DNA of 64,000 nucleotides from Melieria omissa (lineage: Eukaryota > Arthropoda > Insecta > Diptera > Ulidiidae). A program made the translations under genes and the position numbers. The notes beneath the pieces are model-generated. The model did no database searches, was not told the DNA's origin, and saw nothing but the letters and a program-made list of their open reading frames with translations. How positions within the stretch are numbered: position 1 is the first letter of the stretch; each line of letters starts with the position of its first letter. The stretch spans positions 121,823,891 to 121,887,890 of the forward strand of contig OZ020267.1 of NCBI GenBank assembly GCA_963971225.1, written 5' to 3'. This document shows positions 1 through 10,490 of this stretch, in pieces.

Positions 1-1454
1 ATTGAATATTTTTTAATCCGGCAATCAATTTTCTGCTGTTGAATTCGCATTAACATTTTTATACTTTCGCCGAAATTATGTTAGTCACAGTGAAAGGTCT
101 ATTCTGTGTTTATTTAAAAAAATCTTAATATTTTTAGAACCTTAAATAACTTTAATTTAGTATTACAACGAAGTGGCATCAGGACTCAAGATTTTGACAA
201 ATACGAAAAACGTCAATAAGCACGTTTAGTGTCAAAAAGTTTGACAGCGGTTCTATCTTTTTGTTTTTGTATCATGGTTTCACAGATAACTCATCATGAT
301 GAGTTATCTGTGGTTTCGCATATTGAAGTTGACTATTTTTGATATTTTGTAAAATGCGTTTAGCTTGGCATACTTTCAGGCTCAGCTACTTAAGCTGTTA
401 CATGTGAGTCGTTCACGACACAAATCGATTAACGTTTTGGAAAATTTTAAAGTTATAATAATTTTTCTGAATAATAAAGATTAACACAACACATATTTGT
501 TTAAGTCATGGATAAAAAAAAATTTTCATATCTCGCAATTCTCATTTATTTTGTGCAATGAACTGAACAAGTTGTTGACACCATAAACATTTTCATGGCT
601 GGGAAAAATTGATTTATCTATTGTATTGCGCTCCGAGGGGTTAGAAGAAAGTGATTTGGCTAAGAGTCGAAAATATATACCAATAATAAAAGGGTGGCTT
701 CGGGTTTTTTGGTCCGACCTCCCGTCTTCTCAGATGAAGCAAGTCTATGCAGATGATCAATAATATGTGGTACGTTATTCTATTATGGACCACGTTAACC
801 CATTGCGTTCCTAATTGGGGTTGGTAGACAGTACATAGCAATTTATTTGTGTTTATCCGGTCTAAATCGATAAAGTTATTTTTCTTGCCTCAGACAGTCC
901 CGGAAATTTCCAGAGGAAAACGTGTTTCCGTCCTTTTTCACCTTAATCCTTTTTTCACCCCGTTTTTTTCACCCCTCACCTCTTTTCTCTGCTATCATCA
1001 TAGCACTTGGGTTTTAAGCACAAGGAGCTGCTAAGCTGCTAAGTGAAGGAGGATCTCCCTTTCCTAGGTTAGTTCTCAGCTCATTCTTACAATCAAATAA
1101 TTTACATGTGAATGAAATTTTCAGTCACTGTCGTTGTTATCTAAAGTCACAATTGGTTGTTCCAGGTGTAGGGAATTAAAATGATAATACAGTGGGTGGT
1201 CAAGCAATGAGCACGCTTCAAGCAATCAAAAGCTCTTTATGTTTAAAACAAACTCTTACAATTGTATTATTATTATTATTATTTATTAAACTCTTACAAT
1301 TGTAATTTTTGAATTCAATTATATTTTAATTTCAGAACCAATAAGAAGATATGTTTAACGTGAATTGTTCAGTTCTTTGCACCATCCTTAAAAAACAGAA
1401 ATTTGTTCAATACACCGTTTTAAGCTACTTAAAATAATAATAAGAATTAATAAT
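1..1454. other. AT-rich intergenic DNA, no gene seen
   Basis: I see no exon-like open frame here. The frames at 641-841 (-) and 849-1034 (+) have no recognisable motif. Contents worth noting are a 32-bp perfect palindrome at 281-312 and an ATT-rich microsatellite near 1263-1286. Confidence 0.5.
281..312. repeat. Perfect 32-bp palindrome
   Basis: The half-site CACAGATAACTCATCA is followed at once by its exact reverse complement, giving 16 bp of perfect dyad with no spacer. Flanks do not extend the symmetry. It could be the joined termini of a deleted TIR element or a dimer binding site; nothing else identifies it. Confidence 0.9.
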
Positions 1455-2150
1455 AATCAGGGGTGTCGTGGAATCCAATCGTTGTCGGAATCAGTTTCAA
1501 AACTGACAAACATTTCATTTCGGTGTCGTGCATTTCAATTTTATCGATTTCATTTTCGAATCGATTTTGAATCTGTTTTAGGTGTCGTAGGCCATGACTT
1601 AATCGGTTTGGTTATTGGAATCAAACCGATAAGAGAATTTTGTGCAGATTCATGAAACTGTGATTTTTTCCGTATGCTGGCTGATATTTCGTGAAGATGG
1701 GATCGATGACGCACCCAAATGCGGCTCCACTGCATCCAACACTGGCAAAAATGCCTCTTTGTTGAGACGGTAGTGGGATATAAATCTGAGAAATAAATAA
1801 GCTTAATTGGTAAGCAAGCGCAACAAGATTCAAGTTTGCACTTACACCGATTCAGGTAGCTCCAAAGGATTGCTATGGTCCCTAAGGATTTTCCTTTTCA
1901 ACTTCAAGGAGCACTCTTCCTCAAATAACAAAAACGACAAAACGCCAGAACTCATATTGTTGCTAATTTATTTTCTTATGTTTTGAGCAAAATATTTCAT
2001 TTGACATAACAGCTGATTCGAAAATCGGTTTTGTTTTTGTTCGAAAGGAGGCAAAACCGAGCAGTTTTCATGACACCATTTGAAATCAGAATTGATTTTC
2101 AATTCCGGCAACAAGGCAATTCCGACTCGGTTTCTGCGACACCCCTGATT
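1455..2150. mobile_element. Short TIR element (MITE-like, hAT-like ends)
   Basis: The segment is bounded by inverted 14-mers, AATCAGGGGTGTCG at the left and its exact complement at the right. A subterminal TGTCGGAAT motif recurs inside both ends. Total length is about 0.7 kb and no transposase domain is visible. Ends beginning CAGGG resemble hAT termini, but the flanking 8-mers do not match, so the superfamily is not settled. Confidence 0.6.
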
Positions 2151-2568
2151 AATTTTTCAATAGATCGTTTTCCTTTTTATTTTATTCCCAAAAATGCACG
2201 ACTTTCTCATAATGATTTCACAATTCGAATGCACACTTCACTATTCAAGATTTGCAAGAAATGTTCAATTTAACAATGCTGGTAACAAAGTCTCGTTATC
2301 TTGCGCAGCCACGGCACATAAACTTACAAATACCATTAGAAATACTGTGGGACAAATAAGCTAAGCAAACAAGGAAACAAAAAGCGTTTGGAAACCAATT
2401 TAGTACATGTTACTTCCACTTAAATATGAAAATGTAAATTTTTCATAAGCGTTCTAATTGCTTGAGCACCCGCTGTAATAATTATTATTTCAATTTTTTG
2501 AAATGTTACGCATTTATAGCATTAGAACTGACATGCAGTGTGATTTATGTGCCGCCGAAATCCATTAA

Positions 2569-2735
2569 CCCTTTCGGTTATTTTATGCCATATGTCATAG
2601 CCTCTTTTCAGTGCCTGTTTTAGGTCAAAAACTTGTGGATACTATATTTTTATATTTTTGTATTTCTCTCTGAAGGTTTTTATACCAAATAATGAAAAAA
2701 TATTTTGATTAGTGTACCAAGTAAATTGGAAAGGG
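2569..2735. mobile_element. Small TTAA-flanked MITE (CCCTTTC ends)
   Basis: The left end TTAA|CCCTTTCGG and right end GAAAGGG|TTCA are inverted. The left 35 bp, including a GCCATATG core, resembles the inverted right end of the outer element at 34334-36196, so the two are probably related. TTAA target and a CCC start are typical of piggyBac-type MITEs. The terminal repeat is short (7 bp), so the boundaries are uncertain. Confidence 0.4.
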
Positions 2736-3927
2736 TTCAAAAAGTGCGCAGTCCTATCAAGCTGTGTATTTTACGAAAAGAGATCACTTCGCACTTTTAT
2801 TTATTCTATTACAAAAATCAATTTATTTCATAGGTTTATGTAAGTAATCTGGTAGGTATTTATTGCTTTAGTAAGTGTAAAAAAAGTTAGATCCCAAATA
2901 TAGTTTACTGTACGATTTTTTTTATTTCTTACTAAGCCTTAGGGCAGACCCCCTTGTGCCCCCTACTGCCTGTTAAACTGCATCCTCTGCCCCAGGTGTC
3001 GTATCCTCCGCAGAGTTTGCAACTGTTGCCCTGTTTTAGTCCAAGACAGCATGTTTGCTTCAAGTCTGCAAGCCGGTTAAAAAGCCGGTGACCTGAAGTC
3101 AACGCATGATTGTAATTAAAGATCTGCTTGAGTGAATTAATAATTTATTTGTAAATACCAATAACAATATTCCAATATCCATTTAAAATTTGTTAATGAA
3201 GAAATTGAGTTGTAAATTTGAATTCTTATTCTCCGCTTCGTTCGCTACTTAATACAGTTTTAAGTAGAGCGAAGTCGTTGTTATCATTTCATTCGGACGT
3301 TTGAGTGACTAATATCACAAAATAAGCACTTTTTGCTGCCATAATTTGAAGTGTTATCTTTGTCCGATTCATATTCATCACTAACTGAAGTGGTCATTCT
3401 GACAAAGTGTCAAACGGTAATCTGCGACTTTCAGCAACTACAAAGTTGGAGTTTGCCAATGTGAATGGAATGGCGTCATAAATATAATCAAACAATTACT
3501 ATGCTATATTATACATTTTTTGTTAGAATATATAATTCATCAAACGTTAACATTTTGTTGAGTGCAGAGTATTGACTCGATATTGTATTGTTGTATATAT
3601 ATGTATTATTGTAGATGTATGAATTTGCTGCTGCTCATTACATTAGTAAATATTATTATACAAGTAATTTTACATTTTGACGTCTACGCGTGTGAGAGCT
3701 TTGAAACTTTATAACAATTGTTTGTGTGTAAACTGACAAACTATTTATTTAAAAAAAGTGCCCATCAAATCACTGATATGAATGTAAGTGGCTCGAACTA
3801 CTCTGTTCACAGACCATTTGCAGGGCAAACGCGAAGCCTCGTCGGAAAATGTCCACTGAAATGTTTCGCTGCGCACTTGCTTGGCCGATAGCAATGTGAA
3901 ACCAGTATTCTCGCAAATCTTTTAATT
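2736..3927. other. Intergenic, no gene seen
   Basis: AT-rich sequence with no supported exon or repeat. It lies just downstream of the protease gene on the minus strand. Confidence 0.5.
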
Positions 3928-3933
3928 TTTATT
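3928..3933 (-). terminator. Poly(A) signal of the protease gene
   Basis: On the minus strand this reads AATAAA, about 26 nt after the protease TAA stop. That is a normal distance for a short insect 3' UTR. Confidence 0.6.
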
Positions 3934-3958
3934 GCTTAATTGTCATATTTTGTGACTA

Positions 3959-4765
3959 TTATACGTCTTGGTTCGTCGATATCCACGTTGTGAAATCGGA
4001 CACTTGCACATACACCGACGGCGAGTTCCTCTGACCGCACGGCAGCTCGCCCCACGAGACAATGCCGATCAGGATGGTCTTTCCGCGGGACGACTGCACC
4101 AGCGGCCCGCCCGAGTCGGCCTTGCAGATGCCCACGTTGCCGGTAAGCGGCCCGGTGCAGAAGTTGGTCGAATGCACGTTGGCACCTTTCGAGCCCAAAA
4201 CGCTGGCGCAAACCGACTCGCTGATGATCGGCAGGTTCGTGGCGACCTGCAGCATTGCGGGGTATGCGGCCGTGGAAGTGGTCGACGTGGAGCCCCAGCC
4301 GTAGAGGTTGGCGGTGCCGGTGGGCACCGCTCCGCTCTTCGGCAGCGAAACCGTGCCCACTGCGGCCGTCCACTGGAACGCGGTTCTGGTGTAGACGAGC
4401 CCGATGTCGTAGGGCGCCGTGCCGCCGGTGTAGAGGTCGTGCACCACGTAGCTGTTGACGCTGCGCTTTTGCGTGGTGGCGGCCGTGCCCGCCACGTTGT
4501 TGCTGCCGGCGACGAGCACAGTGCTGAGCACCCGTTGCCTCGAGGTGAGGCAGTGCGCGGCCGTCACCACCCAGTTGGCATTGATTATGCTGCCGCCGCA
4601 GTAGTGGTCGCCGTCGTACTGGAACGAGACGATGTAGGGCGCGGCGTTAGTGGCAGCGGCAGTACCGCCCACAATTCGGCCGTTCACAGAGGACGTTTGC
4701 GGGCTCAAGGCATATGCCGTCGTGCCCAAGACGAGGAGAAGAAACAGTGGCGCTGCGTTTGCCAT
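3959..4765 (-). CDS. Secreted chymotrypsin-fold (S1A) serine protease with altered oxyanion residue
   Basis: This is a 268-aa single-exon gene. Residues 1-19 are a hydrophobic signal peptide ending in TAYA. The zymogen is cut after R30, giving the IVGG N-terminus. The catalytic triad is visible: H71 in TAAHC, D120 in YDIGL and S218 in ADSGGP. Cysteine pairs fit three disulphides (C56-C72, the pair around VCAS and NFCTG, and C214 with the later C). The residue six before the serine is G212, not Asp, so it is not a trypsin; chymotrypsin- or elastase-like specificity is inferred. The usual GDSGGP is ADSGGP here, with Ala in place of the oxyanion-hole Gly193. The start ATG sits in a good context (ATCATGG). 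The gene is much more GC-rich than its flanks. It is probably a gut digestive enzyme, or a lectizyme/Jonah-like relative; the altered residue leaves open a weakened enzyme. Confidence 0.93.
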   Translation of the reverse strand: MANAAPLFLLLVLGTTAYALSPQTSSVNGRIVGGTAAATNAAPYIVSFQYDGDHYCGGSIINANWVVTAAHCLTSRQRVLSTVLVAGSNNVAGTAATTQKRSVNSYVVHDLYTGGTAPYDIGLVYTRTAFQWTAAVGTVSLPKSGAVPTGTANLYGWGSTSTTSTAAYPAMLQVATNLPIISESVCASVLGSKGANVHSTNFCTGPLTGNVGICKADSGGPLVQSSRGKTILIGIVSWGELPCGQRNSPSVYVQVSDFTTWISTNQDV

Positions 4766-4804
4766 GATGTTTGTCAGAAAACTGTGCGCTGCGTCGCACT
4801 GGCG

Positions 4805-5043
4805 ACGCTGTTTTGTTAAATGCGCGAAAGTTAATTATAAAAAACAGCGCCGGCGGCGAGTTTAATTTGTTTCACGCGAATTCTTCAGATCCCAACGAAC
4901 GGCCACTTGATTTCTCTTGATTGCCGATAAAAATCCACACTGCAATCCGCGCGCACACACACGACGCAAACAGCGGCGCCTCGCTTTGTGTGCTGCGGCC
5001 AGCTCTGCGCACAGGTGTTATCAGTGTCCGAACTTGCTTATCA
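4805..5043 (-). promoter_or_regulatory. Probable protease promoter with TATA-like box and GATA sites
   Basis: A TATA-like TATAATTAA (minus strand) lies at 4831-4839, about 70 bp before the ATG. GATAA/TTATCA motifs occur at 4926-4930, 5018-5023 and 5038-5043. GATA factors (GATAe/serpent class) drive midgut protease genes in flies, so a gut promoter is a reasonable inference. The motifs are short and could be chance. Confidence 0.35.
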
Positions 5044-5432
5044 AACAAATGAGCTTTTTTCACTGTGAATGTTGTGTGATTAAAAACAATTTAACGTAGA
5101 TACGAAGTATTTCCCCCTGGCTTCGAAGACGCCTTTGACGAATTATAAAAAATTCTATTTCCTGCTGATAAAAGTGTGCACCCTACAAGTGGACATAACA
5201 AGTGGTCAAAATAAATCTGTTGACCTCCAAAATGTTGAAAATTCGGAGAAATTTCAATCCAGCTTTTTAGTCAACTACCGCATATGTTTCCCCATTGATT
5301 TGAGTTTTGCAGGAGGGGACGAGATCTTGTAAAATTAGAAGGGGAGAGCACGATACCAGTAGCGTCGCCATCTGACGATAAATGAGACTTAAAAAAAATT
5401 TCGTGTTTTTATTTATTATGCTTCATAGTTTT

Positions 5433-5587
5433 CAAGGGCGGATTCAGAAAAAAAGTTTGGGGGGTTTAAAAAAGTAATTCTTTTCTTTATTTATAAAATG
5501 ACTTTTAATTTGTATGTAGTTTTAAAGTCGATCCTAATATTTCGGGGGGTTTCAACCCTCCAACCCCTCCCCCTGAATCCGCCACTG
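5433..5587. mobile_element. hAT MITE with perfect 8-bp target duplication
   Basis: A 155-bp element is flanked on both sides by the exact 8-mer ATAGTTTT (5425-5432 and 5588-5595). Its ends are inverted: left CAAGGGCGGATTCAG and right, read inward, CAGTGGCGGATTCAG. An 8-bp duplication and CA(R)-GGCGG termini are diagnostic of hAT elements. There is no coding capacity. Confidence 0.88.
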
Positions 5588-7129
5588 ATAGTTTTCGAGG
5601 TACCGAAAGTGAAACTGGGAAAACATTGTATAATTTACTATGATAACATTTTTTATGGTATGAAGGATGATTAAATGTAGCATTTCAAGTGTTGGAGACT
5701 TCAAAAGTAATCATCGAGGCATCAAAATAAATATCGACATGAAGTCAAATTATCAAAATATCGGGAATCTAATCAATTGTGAAAGTAAACAATCAATAAA
5801 CATTTCATCAGTTTTTTTTAGAATTTAGGCAATTTGAAATTATTTTACCTAAAATTCATAAAAGTTGTTCACAGAAAAAGTTTCAATGCAGAGATACTCG
5901 CGCGATTGTGTAGCCAAAAATTTTATATTAAATGAGCTTTTTTGGCTCATGACTTTTCGTGCCTTTTCAAAAGTTAGATAAAACTGGTTCGCGTAATTTT
6001 TTAAATGACCGTCTTTGAACATCTCGGGAATTTAGCAAGTAATTTATATATTTAATATCTAACTTTGGACATGTTTTGAAAAGTTCCATAGAGAGGTTCT
6101 TCAATCTGTGGCGCCGCGAATATTGATTTATGCCATAAGGCGCTGCATTTGCCTACGTCTTCTGACAGATTTTAAGTATTTACTTCTACAGACCTATTTA
6201 TCTATGATCTACTATGATCTATGATGATCTATGATCTCTAGGTCAAAGTAATGAAAATCATCTTCCAATGAGCTGAACTTTTCATTATCTTTTAACAGAT
6301 GTTGAATGAGGATTCTTTTCATGTATCATATTCATTAAGGATCTTTTTGCATCAACGCTATGATTCTAATAAATACTTACTTTCCTTATTTGATACTCAT
6401 TTTAGCCTTACTGCAGTCGTAGATGTATAACGTTAATAAAATCAACGTATCTTAGATACATTTAAGTGCAAAAAGTGTAACTCAAAAATCTTTCTACATA
6501 CACAATCATAAGGTGAATGAATTCAAAAATGTATATTGAAAAAATGCGAGTTGTAGACATTCCTGAAATGCTCTCTTGAACAAACGCAAATTTGATGCGA
6601 AACTATTCACATCAAACTGCGCTACTAACTCTGTTCCCCTTTGTAATTATGGAATTTGATTAATAATTTTCAACTGCCATAATTTGTTTTTCTTTCTAAT
6701 TTAATTAAAATGAAACATTAGGAAGCGTAGTAGTGAAATTATGAGATAATGCGTTCCGCTATTCTGGTAAATAATTCAACTATGGCTTAAAAATATCTTC
6801 ACAAAGTGTGTGCTTATCTTTTCAGTGAATTATAATTGTGTTTTGCAATTGCGTTTCGCAAGAAAGTCACTAAGGAGAATACAGATACGCAAATTAATTC
6901 ATACTAGGTATAGTAGTGGTTGAGCCTTGTCTATCTGATATGTAAGTACAGTAAGCTCTGCATAACTAAGTACTTGTAAAAGCTTTTGTCCTGAAGGTAG
7001 TGGAATGTTGAGCTTTATAAGGTACACTCTCCTTCAGAAAATAGGAATGTAAAAATACTTACTTATATATTATTTGAAACATTTAATCGCACACAAACTT
7101 AATTTCCATAAACCTATATCCGACCTAAA
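5588..7129. other. AT-rich intergenic, no gene seen
   Basis: I see no coding exon. A short degenerate tandem array of TATGATC-like units lies at about 6197-6240. Confidence 0.45.
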
Positions 7130-7645
7130 ATGGAGTTTAACTCGCACCTCTGGGCAGGGGCTTCAAAAACCCATTTGGAGCTCCTCGATCGGGTGCAAAA
7201 CCGTGCGATTAAACTTATAGGGGACAGTAGGGCATCCAGCTCTATTGACTCCTTGGAGCATCGTCGAAACGTGGCTTGTGTGGTGTTATTTTACCGATAC
7301 TTTTATGGTAATTGCTCAGTGGAGCTGAGCAGCTTGATGCCATCACTTCGGGTATTCCCCCGGACAACCCGTTTGAACACTAGCGCCCATGCATTCCACG
7401 TCGAAACGATGTTCCAACGAACTACGCATTACAGGGAAAGTTCGTTTCTGGCCCGTACAGCACGGCTGTGGAATGGTCTCCCTGCGGATATTTTCCCCAG
7501 CACTTATGATCTCGATGGGTTCAAGGCAAGAGTCCATAAACACTTCACTCATAACCCTATCTCCTAACCTTTATATCCTTCCTGAACCAACGCAATGCTT
7601 CGCATTAACGCCCTGCGCGTTTGTTCCTGTTAAAAAACAAAAAAA
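7130..7645 (+). pseudogene. 3' fragment of a non-LTR retrotransposon (CR1/Jockey-like reverse transcriptase C-terminus)
   Basis: A 145-aa frame (7130-7567) matches the end of CR1/Jockey-type ORF2 proteins: EFNSHLWAGA, then LLDRVQNRAIKLIGD, and near the end ARLWNGLPADIFP. These are the hallmarks of the region after the RT thumb. The RT catalytic core is absent. A short 3' UTR and an A-rich tail (about 7630-7646) follow the stop, so this is a 5'-truncated LINE insertion. The remaining frame is open, suggesting moderate age. Clade assignment is by recall of motif style only. Confidence 0.75.
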
Positions 7646-9969
7646 GTGTGACATGAATTAAAGCATAATCGGAAAAATTTTCGCATAAAGACGACTAACT
7701 GACGGCAATAAAAAATATTTTTGCATTTAAGCTTTACAGCCAAATAAATGGTTATATGTAGTTGGTTTTTAGTCGAATTCATTTAAAAGTTTTTAAGCAT
7801 TTAGTATCAAATTTGTAACACTGAATGACTCGTGTGCTATTACGAGGCTGTTTACCCGTCGCTTTGCTCGTGTATTTTTGCGAGGGTTGCGTAAACTGAA
7901 CTCCATACAAAGTTCATTTACGAGGCTCGTAATTTTTCGAGGTTTACGAGTTTGAGGTTCTACCAGATGGAGAGAATACCCTCAGTATTTGAGAGTTTGG
8001 CTTGCTGTATTGGGTATAGTTTGTGTTACTAGATGTACAAATCTATAAGCAAGTTAAGATTAAGATAAAAATACGGCCACAAAAGATCGAAAGATCGCAA
8101 AATCGATAACACTTTCTTAATACATATATGTATACATTATACATGGCTTGTATAATTCTGACAATAGTCCTAAGAAGTGCTAACGTGACTCTTCTTCTGC
8201 GGAATCAATGGACAAAACTTGAAAGAATGGTAAAAGTTGAAAATGACTAAGTCGCACCGTCTGTCGTCGGAACTACTTAAGTGGTGATTACTGCAGACAG
8301 ATCGCCGAGTGTGGCGTATTTGTAATGCAGTTACATCGACGCTGTGCCAATTAATAGTTACTCCATCTTTCATCGCTGCTGTTCCGCCAAAGACAAATAC
8401 TTATTTCTAGCGCATCAATTCTTGTGAGGCTAAAACGTAATTATTGAAGTTTAATTGCCTTTGCGGCGTGGAATATTAATCAAAAGACGGCAAAACAAAT
8501 CAATACAATGTGGGCAGAAGGAAGTTAGTTAGTGCGTCGTTGGATGCTTGGCTCGCGAAAATTCGGCTTCTGATTTGTGTTACAACCTGCACTGCTGTGC
8601 CGCGGCATATTTGGTTTAATTGGAGGTTTGTCGCGTTCAGAAGTAATTTTTGTAAGTCAACATTTTTTTAATAATTTCAGTGAAATGTGGCAGTCTGTTA
8701 CTGACTGAAGGAGTTGATAAAACGGACTTAAATAAGACGGTAACAAAATTAGAGCGTTTCGCTCGTCATTTAAAGTTGATGGACAATGACGATGAACATT
8801 TTAGGTTTAACCATATGAAGCTAAATGCCGACCGAAGGAGACATTGTAGCCGAAGTCGATTAATCGACTACAATACTGACATTCGGCTAAAACCGAAGCC
8901 GAAAGTGAATAACTGAAGGAAATCAAACGCAGTTTCTTTTTTATTTTGTGCAAAATAACAAGTATTTTGAACACAAATGAAACAACTTAAGGAGGTATTT
9001 AAGAATAAAATAATAATTCATTGAATGAATGAACAAAAAATATAAATATGAACAAATCAACCTTAGAAGGGTAATCATATTTTACATACTTTGTTGGTAA
9101 TCTTCGTCGAATCGACGAAGTCGTATTCAACTTCGATTTTTGGAAGAACTAGAGATCGTATAAACTCCAACTTCATTATATAATTATACTTAGATATTTT
9201 TTTGTAAATAATTTTCACTATAAAGCACATCGCCAACTCAGATCACACGAAAAGAGAAAGCAATCAGATCGGAGAATAACCAGAAATTTGAAGAAATGTA
9301 TTTGGTGTTCGTCGATTCAACGAAGGTTACTGTTCTAGGGTTAAAAATATCTTATGATCCAACCAAAAATTATTAGTTACATTTGCACGGAAAAATTGGC
9401 CCTTACATACAAAAAATTTAACCAGTTACAGTTTTAAACGTGAACAACAAAAATTTGACAGTAGCTGTCAAATCGACTGCTGGTTTTCAAAGAGTGCTGT
9501 CAAAATATTGGGAGTCCACATAAGTTTGATTCGTTTTCAAAAGGTGGTTCTGGCTATTGTGAATGTGTGGGTCAACGCTACGCGAAAGTGTCTGCTGGCA
9601 ATGCCGCTTTTCAATTGCTAAGCAATTTTTAATGCAACTGATTTTGTAACGCAGTTGGACTATTTTGCGAGCGATATGTACTCAAAAAATGTTCGGTCTG
9701 GAATTTGACCGAAGCCGAATGTGGCTGAAACCGAACCAAGGCTCAAGCTCTATATGAAGCTGATTGTAGAGAGGCTTTTACAAGAAGAAGAGAATGCAAC
9801 ACGCTCTCTTAACCCTGCGCCAATGCATTTACTTATTTAGAAAAATGTTTTTTGTTAATGCATACCTATTTTAAAAAATATATTTAATACAGCATAGCCA
9901 GAAAGGGCTTTTTTTGAAAATAGTAGTAAAAATGTGGCAGTCAACTTGGAAAAATACATAGATAATATG
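7646..9969. other. Intergenic, no gene seen
   Basis: No supported gene. The frame at 8170-8373 (-) has no family signature. CCGAAGCCGAA-like motifs occur near 8826-8900 and again near 9706-9735, and there is a 16-bp palindrome (AGTCGATTAATCGACT) near 8854. These may be pieces of a decayed DNA transposon, but I cannot define its ends. Confidence 0.4.
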
Positions 9970-10490
9970 GCGTTCAAACTGACGACTTAAACGTGTTTAA
10001 TGTGCTTAAACAAGTTAAATGAACAAAACCAGTCGAAAACCTGTTTATTCACATGCAGTTGTTGTTGGAAATTAAAAGTGTTAAACCATTTAACATGTTT
10101 TGAAACGAGTTTAGCGCAGGGTTGTATCCGAAAGCTTTCTATGAAAAAGCTTTTTTACCAACGAAACACAACTATTCATGTATGAAATGCATCATCAAAA
10201 CAAAACCAAACAAAAATTTGAAAAATTTGAAATTAATGAAAAAAATTGTTTTGCTCGCACTACTTTCATTCCATTCATCGCCTTTTTATGGCAGATGACT
10301 ACAAGACGCCTAATATTTGGACGAAGTTGAGTATGTTGCCGTGGATTGTGAAATATGCGCCAATATTTCGCTTGAATCATGCTCGCAGCACTTCAGTTCA
10401 CAAAAATATTTATTGTTTGTAAACAAACAGCTGTCAAATTGAACCTCATTGAGCAGTCTTAAACTAGTTAAAATGAGTCAGTTTGAACGC
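9970..10490. mobile_element. Probable TIR element of about 520 bp
   Basis: GCGTTCAAACTGAC at 9970-9983 is matched by its exact complement at 10477-10490, and both are followed inward by TTAAAC/TTTAAC-rich sequence. A TA-containing flank is present on each side. No transposase frame is visible. The superfamily is unknown; it is a MITE by size. Confidence 0.5.

Noticed and set aside
1458..2147. hAT assignment based on CAGGG ends
   Set aside because: The flanking 8-mers (ATAATAAT and ATTAATTT) do not match, so I kept only a generic TIR-element call.
3968..4819. 283-aa plus-strand open frame over the protease
   Set aside because: It is antisense to the clear protease gene and is open only because that gene is GC-rich. 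It has no domain.
9812..10122. Inverted AACCCTGCGC pair suggesting another TTAA MITE
   Set aside because: The right copy falls inside the better-supported TIR element at 9970-10490, so the two would cross, and the right side lacks TTAA.
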